Source of the DNA: Rhizobiales bacterium UBA697
GTDB lineage: Bacteria > Pseudomonadota > Alphaproteobacteria > Rhizobiales > Ancalomicrobiaceae
Direction: 5' to 3'
DNA length: 16,806 nt
Assembly: GCA_002298965.1 (NCBI GenBank)
Contig: DBMN01000156.1
Location: 1-16,806 of the forward strand
Shown: in pieces, positions 7,678 to 14,218 of the stretch
How the letters are laid out: the number at the start of each line of letters is the position of its first letter
How positions within the stretch are numbered: the stretch's first letter is position 1
Notes under the pieces: model-generated
Database searches by the model: none
The model's input: only the letters and a program-made list of their open reading frames with translations
Told to the model about the DNA's origin: nothing
Position numbers and translations under genes: made by a program

Positions 7678-7824
7678 TGTTTCACAAGGCTCTGTAGTAT
7701 TGATTAATCGTCTGTGCATTCGGCGCGTTTGTCGCGGCCGGGTGCCGCCCGCCCTCTCCCTGCCGCATTCCGGCGCCACTGAGGGCACCTGTTCCCCTCC
7801 GATCGAAGCGTCGACCGTCGTCCC
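7678..7824. promoter_or_regulatory. Divergent intergenic region between pilin cluster and patatin lipoprotein gene
   Basis: The region lies between two divergent genes, so it must carry promoters for both unless they are read from far away. The stretch 7678-7720 is clearly A/T-richer than its surroundings and contains the perfect 8-bp palindrome gattaatc at 7702-7709. That could be an operator core, and it includes a single TTAA half-site like those of CtrA. No full CtrA pair (TTAA-N7-TTAA) and no convincing -35/-10 pair was found. The assignment rests on gene arrangement. Confidence 0.45.
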
Positions 7825-9222
7825 ATGCGAAAGCCGTTCCTCTCGCGAGCCCTCGCGGCCTCCGCCTTCCTCGCGAGCCTCCTCGTCGGCTGTGCCTCGA
7901 TCGACAACGCCCCGGTCAACCGTCCCTCCGCCCTGCCGCGCCTGACGCCGGTCGCCACCATGGCCGGCGACGACACGCTGCGCTCGACCATCGTGGCGCT
8001 CGCCTTCTCCGGCGGCGGCACGCGCGCGGCCGCCTTCTCCTTCGGCGTGCTGAAGGGCCTGTCGGAGGTCGAGGCGCCGGGCGGCGGCGCGATGATCGAT
8101 CAGATCCGCTTCGTCTCGGGCGTCTCGGGCGGCTCGGTGACGGCGGCCTATTTCGGCCTCAAGGGGCGCAGCGCGCTCTCCGACTTCGAGGCACGCTTCC
8201 TCTATCGCGACGCCGAGGAGAGCCTGCGTACCCAGGTCTATTCGGTCGGCAACATGATGCGCGCCATGGACGGCGGCGTGAACGATCGTTCGGGCCTGCC
8301 GACCTGGCTGCGCAACAACCTCTTCGGCAACGCCACGCTGAAGGACCTGTCGCGCCCCGGCCGCCCGGTCGTCTGGATCAACGCCTCCGACATCTACGCC
8401 AAGACGCCCTTCGTCTTCGAGCCGGTCACCTTCGCGGCGATCTGCTCGGACTGGGAGAGCTATCCGATCTCCGACGCCGTCGCGGCGTCGGCCGCCGTGC
8501 CGATCGTCTTCGCCCCCGTGGTGGTGCAGAACTGGTCGCAGAAATGCGGCTTCAAGCTGCCCGACGAGCTCGAGGCCCAGGCCCATTCGCGCGACACCTC
8601 GCCGATCGTCAAGGCCTACCTCAAGGCGCTCGAGGACTATCGCAACGGCGACAAGATCAAATACGTCAAGCTGCTCGACGGCGGCCTCACCGACAACTGG
8701 GGGCTCTCCGCCTTCAACGTCCAGATGGCCGCCGCCCGCGAGCCGTGGCGGCCGATGACCAAGGCCGACGCGATCTCGGTGTCGAACTTCCAGTTCATCG
8801 TCGTCGACGCCGGCCGCAACGTCGCCGGCGACTGGACCAAGACGCTCGAGGGCCCCAACGCCCAGGAACTGCTCGACGCCGTCGCCGACACCGCCGTCGA
8901 CAGCGCGGTGCGCTCGTCCTACGAGGTCATGCGCCTGCAGATGAAGCTGTGGGAACAGCGGCTGCGCCAGTGGCGCTGCTCGCTCTCGCCCGAGGAGGTG
9001 TCGCAGGTGCGCGGCTCGACCGAGGGCTGGGACTGCAACGCCGTCTCCATCCGGCTCGACCGCGTCTCCTTCGAGGATCTGGGGACGGCGCGCGCCGCCC
9101 AGCTCGGCCGCGTGCCGACCCGCTTCAAACTGGCGCCGGATCAGGTCAAGATGACGGTCGACGCGGGCGAGAGCGTCGTGCGCCGGGTGTTCGGCCCCAA
9201 GGTCGACGAACGCGAACGCTGA
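7825..9222 (+). CDS. Patatin-like phospholipase family lipoprotein
   Basis: A 465-residue serine hydrolase of the patatin family, expected to hydrolyse acyl esters of phospholipids or other lipids. The lipoprotein signal peptide ends in LLVGC with lipidated Cys23. The next residue is Ala rather than Asp, so outer-membrane sorting is likely. The oxyanion-hole loop SGGGTRAAAFSFG lies at residues 62-74. The nucleophile is Ser101 in GVSGG (codon 8125-8127), and the catalytic Asp285 is in LLDGGLTDN, completing the Ser-Asp dyad. Four further cysteines (207, 241, 385, 404) could form disulfides in the periplasm. The ribosome site is weak, but no better start preserves the signal peptide. It is followed 25 bases later by a His-rich protein gene, presumably co-transcribed, and diverges from the Tad-type cluster. 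Substrate and side of the membrane are inferred. Confidence 0.93.
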   Translation: MRKPFLSRALAASAFLASLLVGCASIDNAPVNRPSALPRLTPVATMAGDDTLRSTIVALAFSGGGTRAAAFSFGVLKGLSEVEAPGGGAMIDQIRFVSGVSGGSVTAAYFGLKGRSALSDFEARFLYRDAEESLRTQVYSVGNMMRAMDGGVNDRSGLPTWLRNNLFGNATLKDLSRPGRPVVWINASDIYAKTPFVFEPVTFAAICSDWESYPISDAVAASAAVPIVFAPVVVQNWSQKCGFKLPDELEAQAHSRDTSPIVKAYLKALEDYRNGDKIKYVKLLDGGLTDNWGLSAFNVQMAAAREPWRPMTKADAISVSNFQFIVVDAGRNVAGDWTKTLEGPNAQELLDAVADTAVDSAVRSSYEVMRLQMKLWEQRLRQWRCSLSPEEVSQVRGSTEGWDCNAVSIRLDRVSFEDLGTARAAQLGRVPTRFKLAPDQVKMTVDAGESVVRRVFGPKVDERER

Positions 9223-9247
9223 CGCCCCCGCGACAGGGAGACACGCG

Positions 9248-9541
9248 ATGCACGACGAGACCACCGCCCACGGCCACAGCCATCCCGAGCCGCATGCTCA
9301 TCCCCACGAGCATCGCCACGCCCACCCCCACACCCATACCCACGTGCACGAGCATCGCCACGGCGACCTCGTCCACGCCCATCCGCACGCCCATACCCAC
9401 ACGCACGAGCACGGCCACGAGCACGAGCATCTGCACCAGGGCATGCACGACCACGCCGACCCGCACGAGGGCGCCGGCGACACCCACGAGCACGACCACG
9501 GCGACCATCTCCACGGCAGCCACGGCCACGGCCACCGCTGA
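9248..9541 (+). CDS. Histidine-rich small protein, probable metal-binding
   Basis: The 97-residue product contains 38 histidines and no cysteine. Much of it is a strict X-His alternation (for example HAHPHTHTHVHEHRH), broken by short acidic or hydrophobic inserts (GDLV, LHQGM, ADPHEGAGD). Such sequence is expected to bind Ni, Zn, Co or Cu, as do the His-rich storage protein Hpn and the His-rich loops of metal transporters and HypB. There is no signal peptide or membrane segment, so it is probably cytoplasmic. The gene is supported by an excellent ribosome site (agggag at 9235-9240, seven bases before the ATG) and its position 25 bases after the patatin stop. The opposite strand is also open, but that is a consequence of the CAC/CAT codon pattern. 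It could be a metal buffer, storage protein or chaperone. No metal transporter gene is adjacent. Confidence 0.82.
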   Translation: MHDETTAHGHSHPEPHAHPHEHRHAHPHTHTHVHEHRHGDLVHAHPHAHTHTHEHGHEHEHLHQGMHDHADPHEGAGDTHEHDHGDHLHGSHGHGHR

Positions 9542-9619
9542 CGGCGCGGTCCCGTCGTCGCCGTTCGATGCGCCGGAATTCGCTCGGCGAACACGCGCCG
9601 TGCGGGGCTGCGCGCCCCC

Positions 9620-9645
9620 TTGACGATCGCCCGACAGTGGCTACC
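9620..9645 (+). promoter_or_regulatory. Probable housekeeping promoter of gabD
   Basis: TTGACG at 9620-9625 is followed after 14 bases by GCTACC at 9640-9645. This closely resembles the alphaproteobacterial housekeeping pattern TTGACGS-N10-14-GCTANA known from Caulobacter. It lies about 55 bases before the gabD start. A short G/C hairpin (ggggc/gcccc at 9604-9618) just upstream may separate it from the preceding gene, but it has no T-run. Confidence 0.55.
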
Positions 9646-9698
9646 TCTTGTCGATCCTTCGGACATCCCCTTCCGACATCGAACGAGGAGAGCCGCCC

Positions 9699-11147
9699 AT
9701 GGCCGCCCGCAATCCCTTCCTTCGCGAAGCCAATCTGATCGCCGGCCAGTGGGTCGGTGCCGACGGCGGCGCCACCCTGACGGTGACCAATCCGGCGACC
9801 GGCGAAGTGTTGGGCACGGTGCCGTCGGTCGGCCGCGCCGAGGTCGCTCGCGCCATCGCCGCGGCCGAGGCCGCCTTCCCGGCCTGGTCGGCCAAGACCG
9901 CCGCCGAGCGCGCCGCGATCCTGCATCGCCTCGCCGACCTGATCCTCGAGAACGTCGACGCGCTCGGCGAGCTCCTCACCCTCGAGCAGGGCAAGCCGCT
10001 GGCCGAGGCCAAGGGCGAGGTCGGCGGTTCCGCCGCCTATGTCCGCTGGTTCGCCGAAGAGGCCCGCCGCGTCTACGGCGACACCATCCCGTCGCCCTGG
10101 GCCGATCGCCGCATCTTCGTCAACAAGGAGCCGGTCGGCGTCATCGCGGCGATCACGCCGTGGAACTTCCCGTCCTCGATGATCTCCCGCAAGCTCGGCG
10201 CCGCGCTCGCCGCCGGCTGCACCGCGGTGGTCAAGCCGGCCGAGCTCACGCCCTTCTCCGGCCTCGCCTGGGGCATCCTCGCCGAGAAGGCGGGCGTGCC
10301 GGCCGGCGTCGTCAACATCGTCACCGGCGTGCCCGGTCCGATCGGCGACGAGTTCATCGAGAACCCGGCGGTGCGCAAGCTGACCTTCACCGGTTCGACG
10401 GCGGTCGGCCGCATGCTCGCCGGCCGCGCCACGACGGCGCTGAAGCGCGTGTCGATGGAGCTCGGCGGCAACGCGCCCTTCGTGATCTTCGACGACGCCG
10501 ACGTCGATCTCGCCGTGTCGCAGGCCGTCGCCTCGAAGTTCCGCAACTCGGGCCAGACCTGCGTCTGCACCAACCGCTTCTTCGTCCAGGCCGGCATCTA
10601 CGACACGTTCGCCGCCAAGTTCACCGCCGCCGTCGCCGCGCTGAAGGTCGGCCCCGGCACCGAACCGGGCGTCGTCCAGGGCCCGCTGATCGAGGAGAAG
10701 GCGGTCGCCAAGGTCGAGAGCTTCGTCGCCGACGCCCTCGCCAAGGGCGCCAAGGTGGCGGTGGGCGGCAAGCGCCATGCCCTCGGCCAGACCTTCTTCG
10801 AGCCGACCGTGCTGACCGACGCGACGATCGACATGGCCTTTGCCCGCGACGAGATCTTCGGACCGGTCGCCCCCCTCTTCCGCTTCGAGACGGAAGAGCA
10901 GGCGATCGCGCTCGCCAACGGTTCGGAATACGGGCTCGCCGGCTACGTCTTCACCCGCGACCTCGGCCGCGCCATCCGCGTGTCGGAGAAGATGAAGTTC
11001 GGCCAGATCGGCATCAACGCCGGCGTCATCACCACGGAAGTGGCGCCCTTCGGCGGCGTGAAGTCGTCGGGCTTCGGCCGCGAGGGCTCCAAGTACGGCC
11101 TCGACGACTATCTCGATGTCAAATACGTCTGCCTCGGCGGCCTGTGA
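9699..11147 (+). CDS. gabD: NAD(P)+-dependent succinate-semialdehyde dehydrogenase
   Basis: This oxidises succinate semialdehyde to succinate, the last step of the 4-aminobutyrate shunt, in the cytoplasm. The chosen start gives 482 residues, the same length as E. coli GabD, and has a ribosome site (gaggag at 9685-9690) eight bases upstream. An ATG 51 bases earlier would overrun it. It is an aldehyde dehydrogenase fold throughout: the cofactor-binding region includes ITPWNFPSSM and FTGSTAVGR, the general base is Glu254 in MELGGNAPF, and the nucleophile is Cys288 in GQTCVC. Cys290 lies two residues on, as in E. coli. The GVITTEVAPFGGVKSSGFGREG segment near the C-terminus is typical of GabD. No transaminase (gabT) or regulator is adjacent, and it appears to be a single-gene unit ending in a hairpin terminator. 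A related semialdehyde substrate such as glutarate semialdehyde cannot be excluded. Confidence 0.93.
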   Translation: MAARNPFLREANLIAGQWVGADGGATLTVTNPATGEVLGTVPSVGRAEVARAIAAAEAAFPAWSAKTAAERAAILHRLADLILENVDALGELLTLEQGKPLAEAKGEVGGSAAYVRWFAEEARRVYGDTIPSPWADRRIFVNKEPVGVIAAITPWNFPSSMISRKLGAALAAGCTAVVKPAELTPFSGLAWGILAEKAGVPAGVVNIVTGVPGPIGDEFIENPAVRKLTFTGSTAVGRMLAGRATTALKRVSMELGGNAPFVIFDDADVDLAVSQAVASKFRNSGQTCVCTNRFFVQAGIYDTFAAKFTAAVAALKVGPGTEPGVVQGPLIEEKAVAKVESFVADALAKGAKVAVGGKRHALGQTFFEPTVLTDATIDMAFARDEIFGPVAPLFRFETEEQAIALANGSEYGLAGYVFTRDLGRAIRVSEKMKFGQIGINAGVITTEVAPFGGVKSSGFGREGSKYGLDDYLDVKYVCLGGL

Positions 11148-11190
11148 GGCCGGAAGGGGACGACGGCGCGACGCGTCACAGGAAACGGGA

Positions 11191-11210
11191 CGGCGGCCTT
11201 CGGGCCGCCG
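11191..11210 (+). terminator. Hairpin terminator after gabD
   Basis: A perfect 8-bp G/C stem (cggcggcc at 11191-11198 with ggccgccg at 11203-11210) closes a TTCG tetraloop, an especially stable loop. It is followed by a poor T-tract (ttcgcgtctt). It lies 43 bases after the gabD stop. Confidence 0.6.
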
Positions 11211-11374
11211 TTCGCGTCTTCGCGCCGGGGCCTCGCCGCGCCGGCGGCGCGTGCCGCCATCGCATCCGATCGAAGTCGGCCACGGCGCCGTCGGCGAGAA
11301 TGGCGAAAAACCTCGCTTTCTCATCGACCTGTGGATGCCGGCGAGATTTCGCCGACGAAAATGCGCGTTGGCCC

Positions 11375-11403
11375 TTGCGTGGGGCGAGAGGGGCGGCTAT
11401 ATC
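11375..11403 (+). promoter_or_regulatory. Promoter of tRNA-Glu
   Basis: TTGCGT at 11375-11380 and TATATC at 11398-11403 are separated by 17 bases, and the -10 ends 29 bases before the tRNA. This is the best sigma-70-type promoter in the window and fits a strongly expressed stable RNA. Confidence 0.65.
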
Positions 11404-11432
11404 GACCCCCGTCCGGCCAACGCCGCACCGCT

Positions 11433-11508
11433 GCTCCCTTCGTCTAGCGGTCTAGGACGTCGCCCTCTCACGGCGAAAACAGGGGTTCGAGTCCCCTAGG
11501 GAGCGCCA
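11433..11508 (+). tRNA. tRNA-Glu (anticodon CTC)
   Basis: A complete 76-base cloverleaf with encoded CCA. The acceptor stem GCTCCCT (11433-11439) pairs with AGGGAGC (11498-11504), with discriminator G11505 and CCA at 11506-11508. The anticodon stem TCGCC/GGCGA encloses the loop CTCTCAC, which gives anticodon CTC and reads GAG. The T arm is AGGGG-TTCGAGT-CCCCT. The sequence matches bacterial tRNA-Glu closely. No duplicated 3' end or integrase gene was seen nearby, so there is no sign of an integrated element at this site. Confidence 0.97.
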
Positions 11509-11683
11509 TTTTCTCCGATCGACGACTGTGTGACACCGGCCCCGCCGGCCGCCCTCGCGCGTCCGCGTATCGTCGCCTTTCCGCGCATGCACCACGCTTA
11601 TGCACGATGTCGCGCCTTGTGCTGCAGTGCAGTATACGGTTTTCTACGCACTCGCGCCGATCGTCGGCGTTTCGCGAGGGCTC

Positions 11684-12097
11684 ATGAAAAAACTCCTTCT
11701 GACCTATGACGGTCGCATCAACCGGGCGAAGTTCTGGTTGGCGGCGCTGCTCTACATCGTGATCGCCGTCGTCGTCGGCGTCGTCTTCTCGGTTCTCTGG
11801 ACGGTCTTCCCCGGCGAGATCGGCGAGGACGGCACCTATCACGTCGAAGGCATCGGGGCGCTGCCCTATGTCGTGCTCGGCCTCGGCTACGTCGCCTTCT
11901 CGATCTGGTCGGGCATCTGCGTCGGCATCAAGCGCTATCACGACCGCGGCAAGTCGGGCTGGTGGGTGCTGATCCAGCTGGTGCCGCTGATCGGCTCGCT
12001 CTGGTACTTCATCGAGGCCGGATGTCTCCGCGGTACCGTCGGCGACAACCGCTTCGGTCCCGATCCGCTGGCCGGCCAGACCGGCGCGACGGCGTGA
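11684..12097 (+). CDS. DUF805 family membrane protein
   Basis: A 137-residue inner-membrane protein of unknown function. Family marks are the GRINRAKFW motif at residues 10-18, the loop YHDRGKSGWW at 85-94, and GDNRFGPDP near the C-terminus. Hydrophobic segments at about 18-39, 62-82 and 93-112 suggest three or four spans. The start at 11684 places the DUF805 motif at the N-terminus as usual and has a gaggg stretch just upstream. An ATG at 11600 in the same frame would add 28 residues unlike the family. The upstream stretch 11509-11683 has no other gene. It holds two copies of ATGCAC at 11587 and 11600 and the run gtgctgcagtgcag, which may be regulatory. It is probably a single-gene unit after the tRNA. 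Confidence 0.9.
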   Translation: MKKLLLTYDGRINRAKFWLAALLYIVIAVVVGVVFSVLWTVFPGEIGEDGTYHVEGIGALPYVVLGLGYVAFSIWSGICVGIKRYHDRGKSGWWVLIQLVPLIGSLWYFIEAGCLRGTVGDNRFGPDPLAGQTGATA

Positions 12098-12111
12098 GAC
12101 GAACCGGCGGG

Positions 12112-12130
12112 GCGCGACCGACGGTCGCGC
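12112..12130 (+). terminator. Possible terminator hairpin after DUF805 gene
   Basis: A perfect 8-bp stem, gcgcgacc (12112-12119) with ggtcgcgc (12123-12130), with a 3-base loop lies 14 bases after the stop. There is no T-run, so intrinsic termination is uncertain. Confidence 0.4.
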
Positions 12131-12161
12131 TCCGACGACTTCCCGCTGACGCTGGGTTACT

Positions 12162-12199
12162 CGTGAAATATTTGAAAAACCGGGATTTTCTCGTTCACG
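12162..12199. repeat. Nested inverted repeat in A/T-rich leader of the DUF2336 gene
   Basis: The outer arms cgtgaa (12162-12167) and ttcacg (12194-12199) enclose inner arms gaaaa (12174-12178) and ttttc (12186-12190). The segment is strikingly A/T-rich for this genome and lies about 90 bases before the next gene. It could be an operator or an RNA structure; no family match is recognised. Confidence 0.4.
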
Positions 12200-12291
12200 C
12201 TTCGCAAACCCTGCGCAGCGAGCGCACTTGATTTGGAGACCGCTCGAGAGCTTCAATCGTCACTCGCCGACGAATGGAAGCCGTTCGAGCA

Positions 12292-13392
12292 ATGCCGATC
12301 GAATCCAGCCTGAACATCTCCCGCGATCTCGCCCGCGTGGCCGACCACATCGGCGATCAGTCCGATCCCTCGCCCGCCTTCTGCGACCGCCTCACCCGCG
12401 CGATGACGCGGCTGTGGAAGGTCGGCTCGAAGGTGCTCGACGGCGACGACATCGAGAGCTTCGACACGATCCTCGTCCGCATCGCGCCGACCTCGAGCCG
12501 CGAGGCGCGGCTGGAACTGTCCGAGAGCATCGCCGCCGCCGAGGCGCCGCCGCGTGCCGTGCTGCTGATCCTCGCCCACGATTCCATCGACGTCGCCGGA
12601 CCGATCCTGCGCCTGTCGCCGGCGCTCGGCGACGACGACCTCTGCGACATCGCCAAGCGCTGCGGCGTCGCCCACATGGGCGCCATCGCCGAACGGCCGA
12701 CCATCTCGATGCGGGTCTGCGACATCCTCGTGCTGCGCGGCAACGACGAGGTCCGCCGTCTCGTCACCTCGAACGTCGGCGCCCATCTCTCCGACAAGGC
12801 CTTCGCCCGACTGTCGCTGCAGGCGCGCGACGACAATGCCGTCGGCCTGGTGCTGGTCGGCCGCACCGACCTGCCCGATCTGGTCGTCCATTTCCTGCGG
12901 TCGAACGGCTCGGCCGAGGTGCGCCACGCCCTGATCGAGCTCGAGGATCGCCCGCGCGCCAACGAGATCACCCATCACGTCGCCCGGTCGATCCGGGTGA
13001 CCGAGGCGAGCTGGCTCGAGCCCTACGACTTCGACGCCGCCTCCGCCGTGCTGTCGCGCCTCGCCGAGGTCCGCCACAACGTCGACCCCTTCGTCCGCAA
13101 GCTCGCCCAGACCGACCGGTTCGCCGAGATCGTCCACGTCCTCGCCGCGCTGTCGCGACTGCCGCTCGAACTGGTGCAGCACATGATGGTCGGGCTCGAC
13201 ACCGGCCCCTTCGTGGCGCTCGCCCGCGCCGTCGGCCTGAAGAGCGAGACGGTGCAGGAAATCCTGATGGTCGGCCCGTGGCTGCATCGGCTCGATTCGC
13301 GCGCCCGCGCCGCCACCATGCTGGCCTGGACCACCACCGACGTCGACGAGGCCCGCGCCCGCGTCCGTCGCTGGACCGGCGAGCAGGGCTGA
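12292..13392 (+). CDS. DUF2336 domain-containing protein
   Basis: This is a 366-residue soluble protein of a family of unknown function found mainly in Alphaproteobacteria. Recognisable family segments are DVAGPILRLSPALGDDDLCDIAKRCG in the first third, then the CDILVLRGNDEVRRLVTSNVGAHLSD region, and the following FARLSLQARDDNAVGLVLVGRTDLP block. These fit an alpha-helical, HEAT-like repeat arrangement. No enzymatic motif, signal peptide or membrane segment is visible, so a cytoplasmic protein-interaction role is the reasonable inference. The start at 12292 is preferred for a GGAAG stretch 11 bases upstream. An ATG 18 bases earlier (12274) is possible, and an in-frame stop at 12229-12231 limits any longer form. 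A structured A/T-rich leader precedes it. The next gene follows 72 bases later on the same strand and may be co-transcribed. Confidence 0.88.
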   Translation: MPIESSLNISRDLARVADHIGDQSDPSPAFCDRLTRAMTRLWKVGSKVLDGDDIESFDTILVRIAPTSSREARLELSESIAAAEAPPRAVLLILAHDSIDVAGPILRLSPALGDDDLCDIAKRCGVAHMGAIAERPTISMRVCDILVLRGNDEVRRLVTSNVGAHLSDKAFARLSLQARDDNAVGLVLVGRTDLPDLVVHFLRSNGSAEVRHALIELEDRPRANEITHHVARSIRVTEASWLEPYDFDAASAVLSRLAEVRHNVDPFVRKLAQTDRFAEIVHVLAALSRLPLELVQHMMVGLDTGPFVALARAVGLKSETVQEILMVGPWLHRLDSRARAATMLAWTTTDVDEARARVRRWTGEQG

Positions 13393-13464
13393 CGACGGGT
13401 CGGTTGCCGGGTGCCCTCGCGCCCGCATAAGCTCCGCCGGCATCATCGATCCGGCCGAGGCTCC

Positions 13465-14181
13465 ATGCGCGTCGACATTTCCGAACTGACCGAGACCTTC
13501 CCCGAATTCCGCGTCGGCGTGATCGTCGCGACCGGGCTGGCGATACCCGCGGAGCGCCCCGCGGCGCTCGATGCGCTGATCGGCGAGCGGGCGGCCGCGG
13601 TGCGGGCCGCCTGGGGCGGGCGCGAACTCGGCGACATCCCCGGCATCCGGGCGTGGCGGCTCGCCTACAAGCGCTTCGGCATCGCCTCGACGCGCTATCG
13701 CTGCTCGGTCGAGCGGCTGGTGAAGAACGTGCTGGCCGAGCGCGAGGCGCCGCGCATCAACGGCTTCGTCGACGCCTACAACGCGGTGTCGTCGAGCCAC
13801 GTCTTTCCGATCGGCGCCGACGATCTCGACCGGGTGACGGGCGACGTCTTCTTCCGCTTCTCGCGGCCCGACGACACGTTCCTCGACATGTCGGGCGCCG
13901 CCGACGCCGATCCGGCCGACGCCGCGCCGAAGCCCGGCGAGGTGGTCTATACCGACGCCGAGAAGGTGCTCTGCCGCCGCTGGAACTGGCGGCAGGACGC
14001 CCGCTCGCTGGTGACGCCCGAGACGTCGCGGGTGGTGCTGACCATCCAGTCGATGGGCGTCGGCGATCTCGAGGCGGCGCTCGGCGACGCCTGCGGGCTG
14101 ATCGAGCGCTTCTGCGGGGGGAAGACCGCGGTGACGATGGCCGATGCGGGTGCTCCGGTCGCGGTGCTCGCCGGGGCGTGA
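13465..14181 (+). CDS. B3/B4 tRNA-binding-domain protein (PheT B3/4-like)
   Basis: A 238-residue stand-alone protein resembling the B3/B4 domain of the phenylalanyl-tRNA synthetase beta subunit. Diagnostic segments are SVERLVKNVLAER at about residues 81-93, INGFVDAYNAVSSSHVFPIG at about 98-117, and the later EVVYTDAEKVLCRRWNW and QDARSLV region. In the synthetase this domain edits mischarged tRNA. For the free-standing form a role in editing or removing wrong aminoacyl groups is plausible but not established. The start at 13465 has a GAGG four bases upstream; an ATG at 13411 would add 18 basic residues of no family character. It follows the DUF2336 gene at 72 bases and ends convergently with the carboxylase operon, with 28 bases between the two stop codons. 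Confidence 0.85.
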   Translation: MRVDISELTETFPEFRVGVIVATGLAIPAERPAALDALIGERAAAVRAAWGGRELGDIPGIRAWRLAYKRFGIASTRYRCSVERLVKNVLAEREAPRINGFVDAYNAVSSSHVFPIGADDLDRVTGDVFFRFSRPDDTFLDMSGAADADPADAAPKPGEVVYTDAEKVLCRRWNWRQDARSLVTPETSRVVLTIQSMGVGDLEAALGDACGLIERFCGGKTAVTMADAGAPVAVLAGA

Positions 14182-14218
14182 GGCCGCCGCGCGCGGGCGA
14201 GGCCCGTGCTCACGCCTC
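14173..14218. terminator. Hairpin spanning both convergent stop codons
   Basis: The arms ggcgtgag (14175-14182) and ctcacgcc (14209-14216) pair perfectly, with two more flanking pairs possible, one of them G-U. The stop codon of the forward gene lies in one arm and that of the reverse gene in the other. The loop is G/C-rich and can fold further (ggcc at 14182-14185 with ggcc at 14201-14204). It lacks T-runs, but the symmetry suits bidirectional termination or transcript end protection. Confidence 0.45.

Noticed and set aside
7678..9264. Extension of the TadG-like frame upstream through the patatin gene, giving a 1174-codon frame
   Set aside because: The added part is antisense to the patatin lipoprotein gene and shows only the biased composition of a shadow. 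The membrane anchor and ribosome site place the start near 7641.
9146..9535. A hydrophobic Val/Gly/Met-rich frame antisense to the His-rich gene, resembling a membrane protein
   Set aside because: Reading CAC/CAT repeats backwards gives GTG/ATG (Val/Met), which explains the pattern. It has no ribosome site or family match, while the forward gene has both a strong ribosome site and operon context.
9248..9541. CRISPR-like or satellite DNA because of the repeated cac/cat/gcc pattern
   Set aside because: There are no spaced identical repeats. The pattern is explained by X-His codons in a well-started frame.
9141..11324. A 727-codon reverse-strand frame across gabD and the His-rich gene
   Set aside because: It is low-complexity Arg/Gly/Asp-rich sequence opposite a clearly functional gabD. 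It is a by-product of G/C bias.
11433..11683. tRNA-Glu as an integration site for a mobile element
   Set aside because: No integrase, no second copy of the tRNA 3' end and no change in gene character were seen downstream within the window.
12253..13800. A 515-codon reverse frame opposite the DUF2336 and B3/B4 genes
   Set aside because: It shows biased Asp/Gly/Arg/Val composition and no motif, and both forward genes carry recognisable family signatures.
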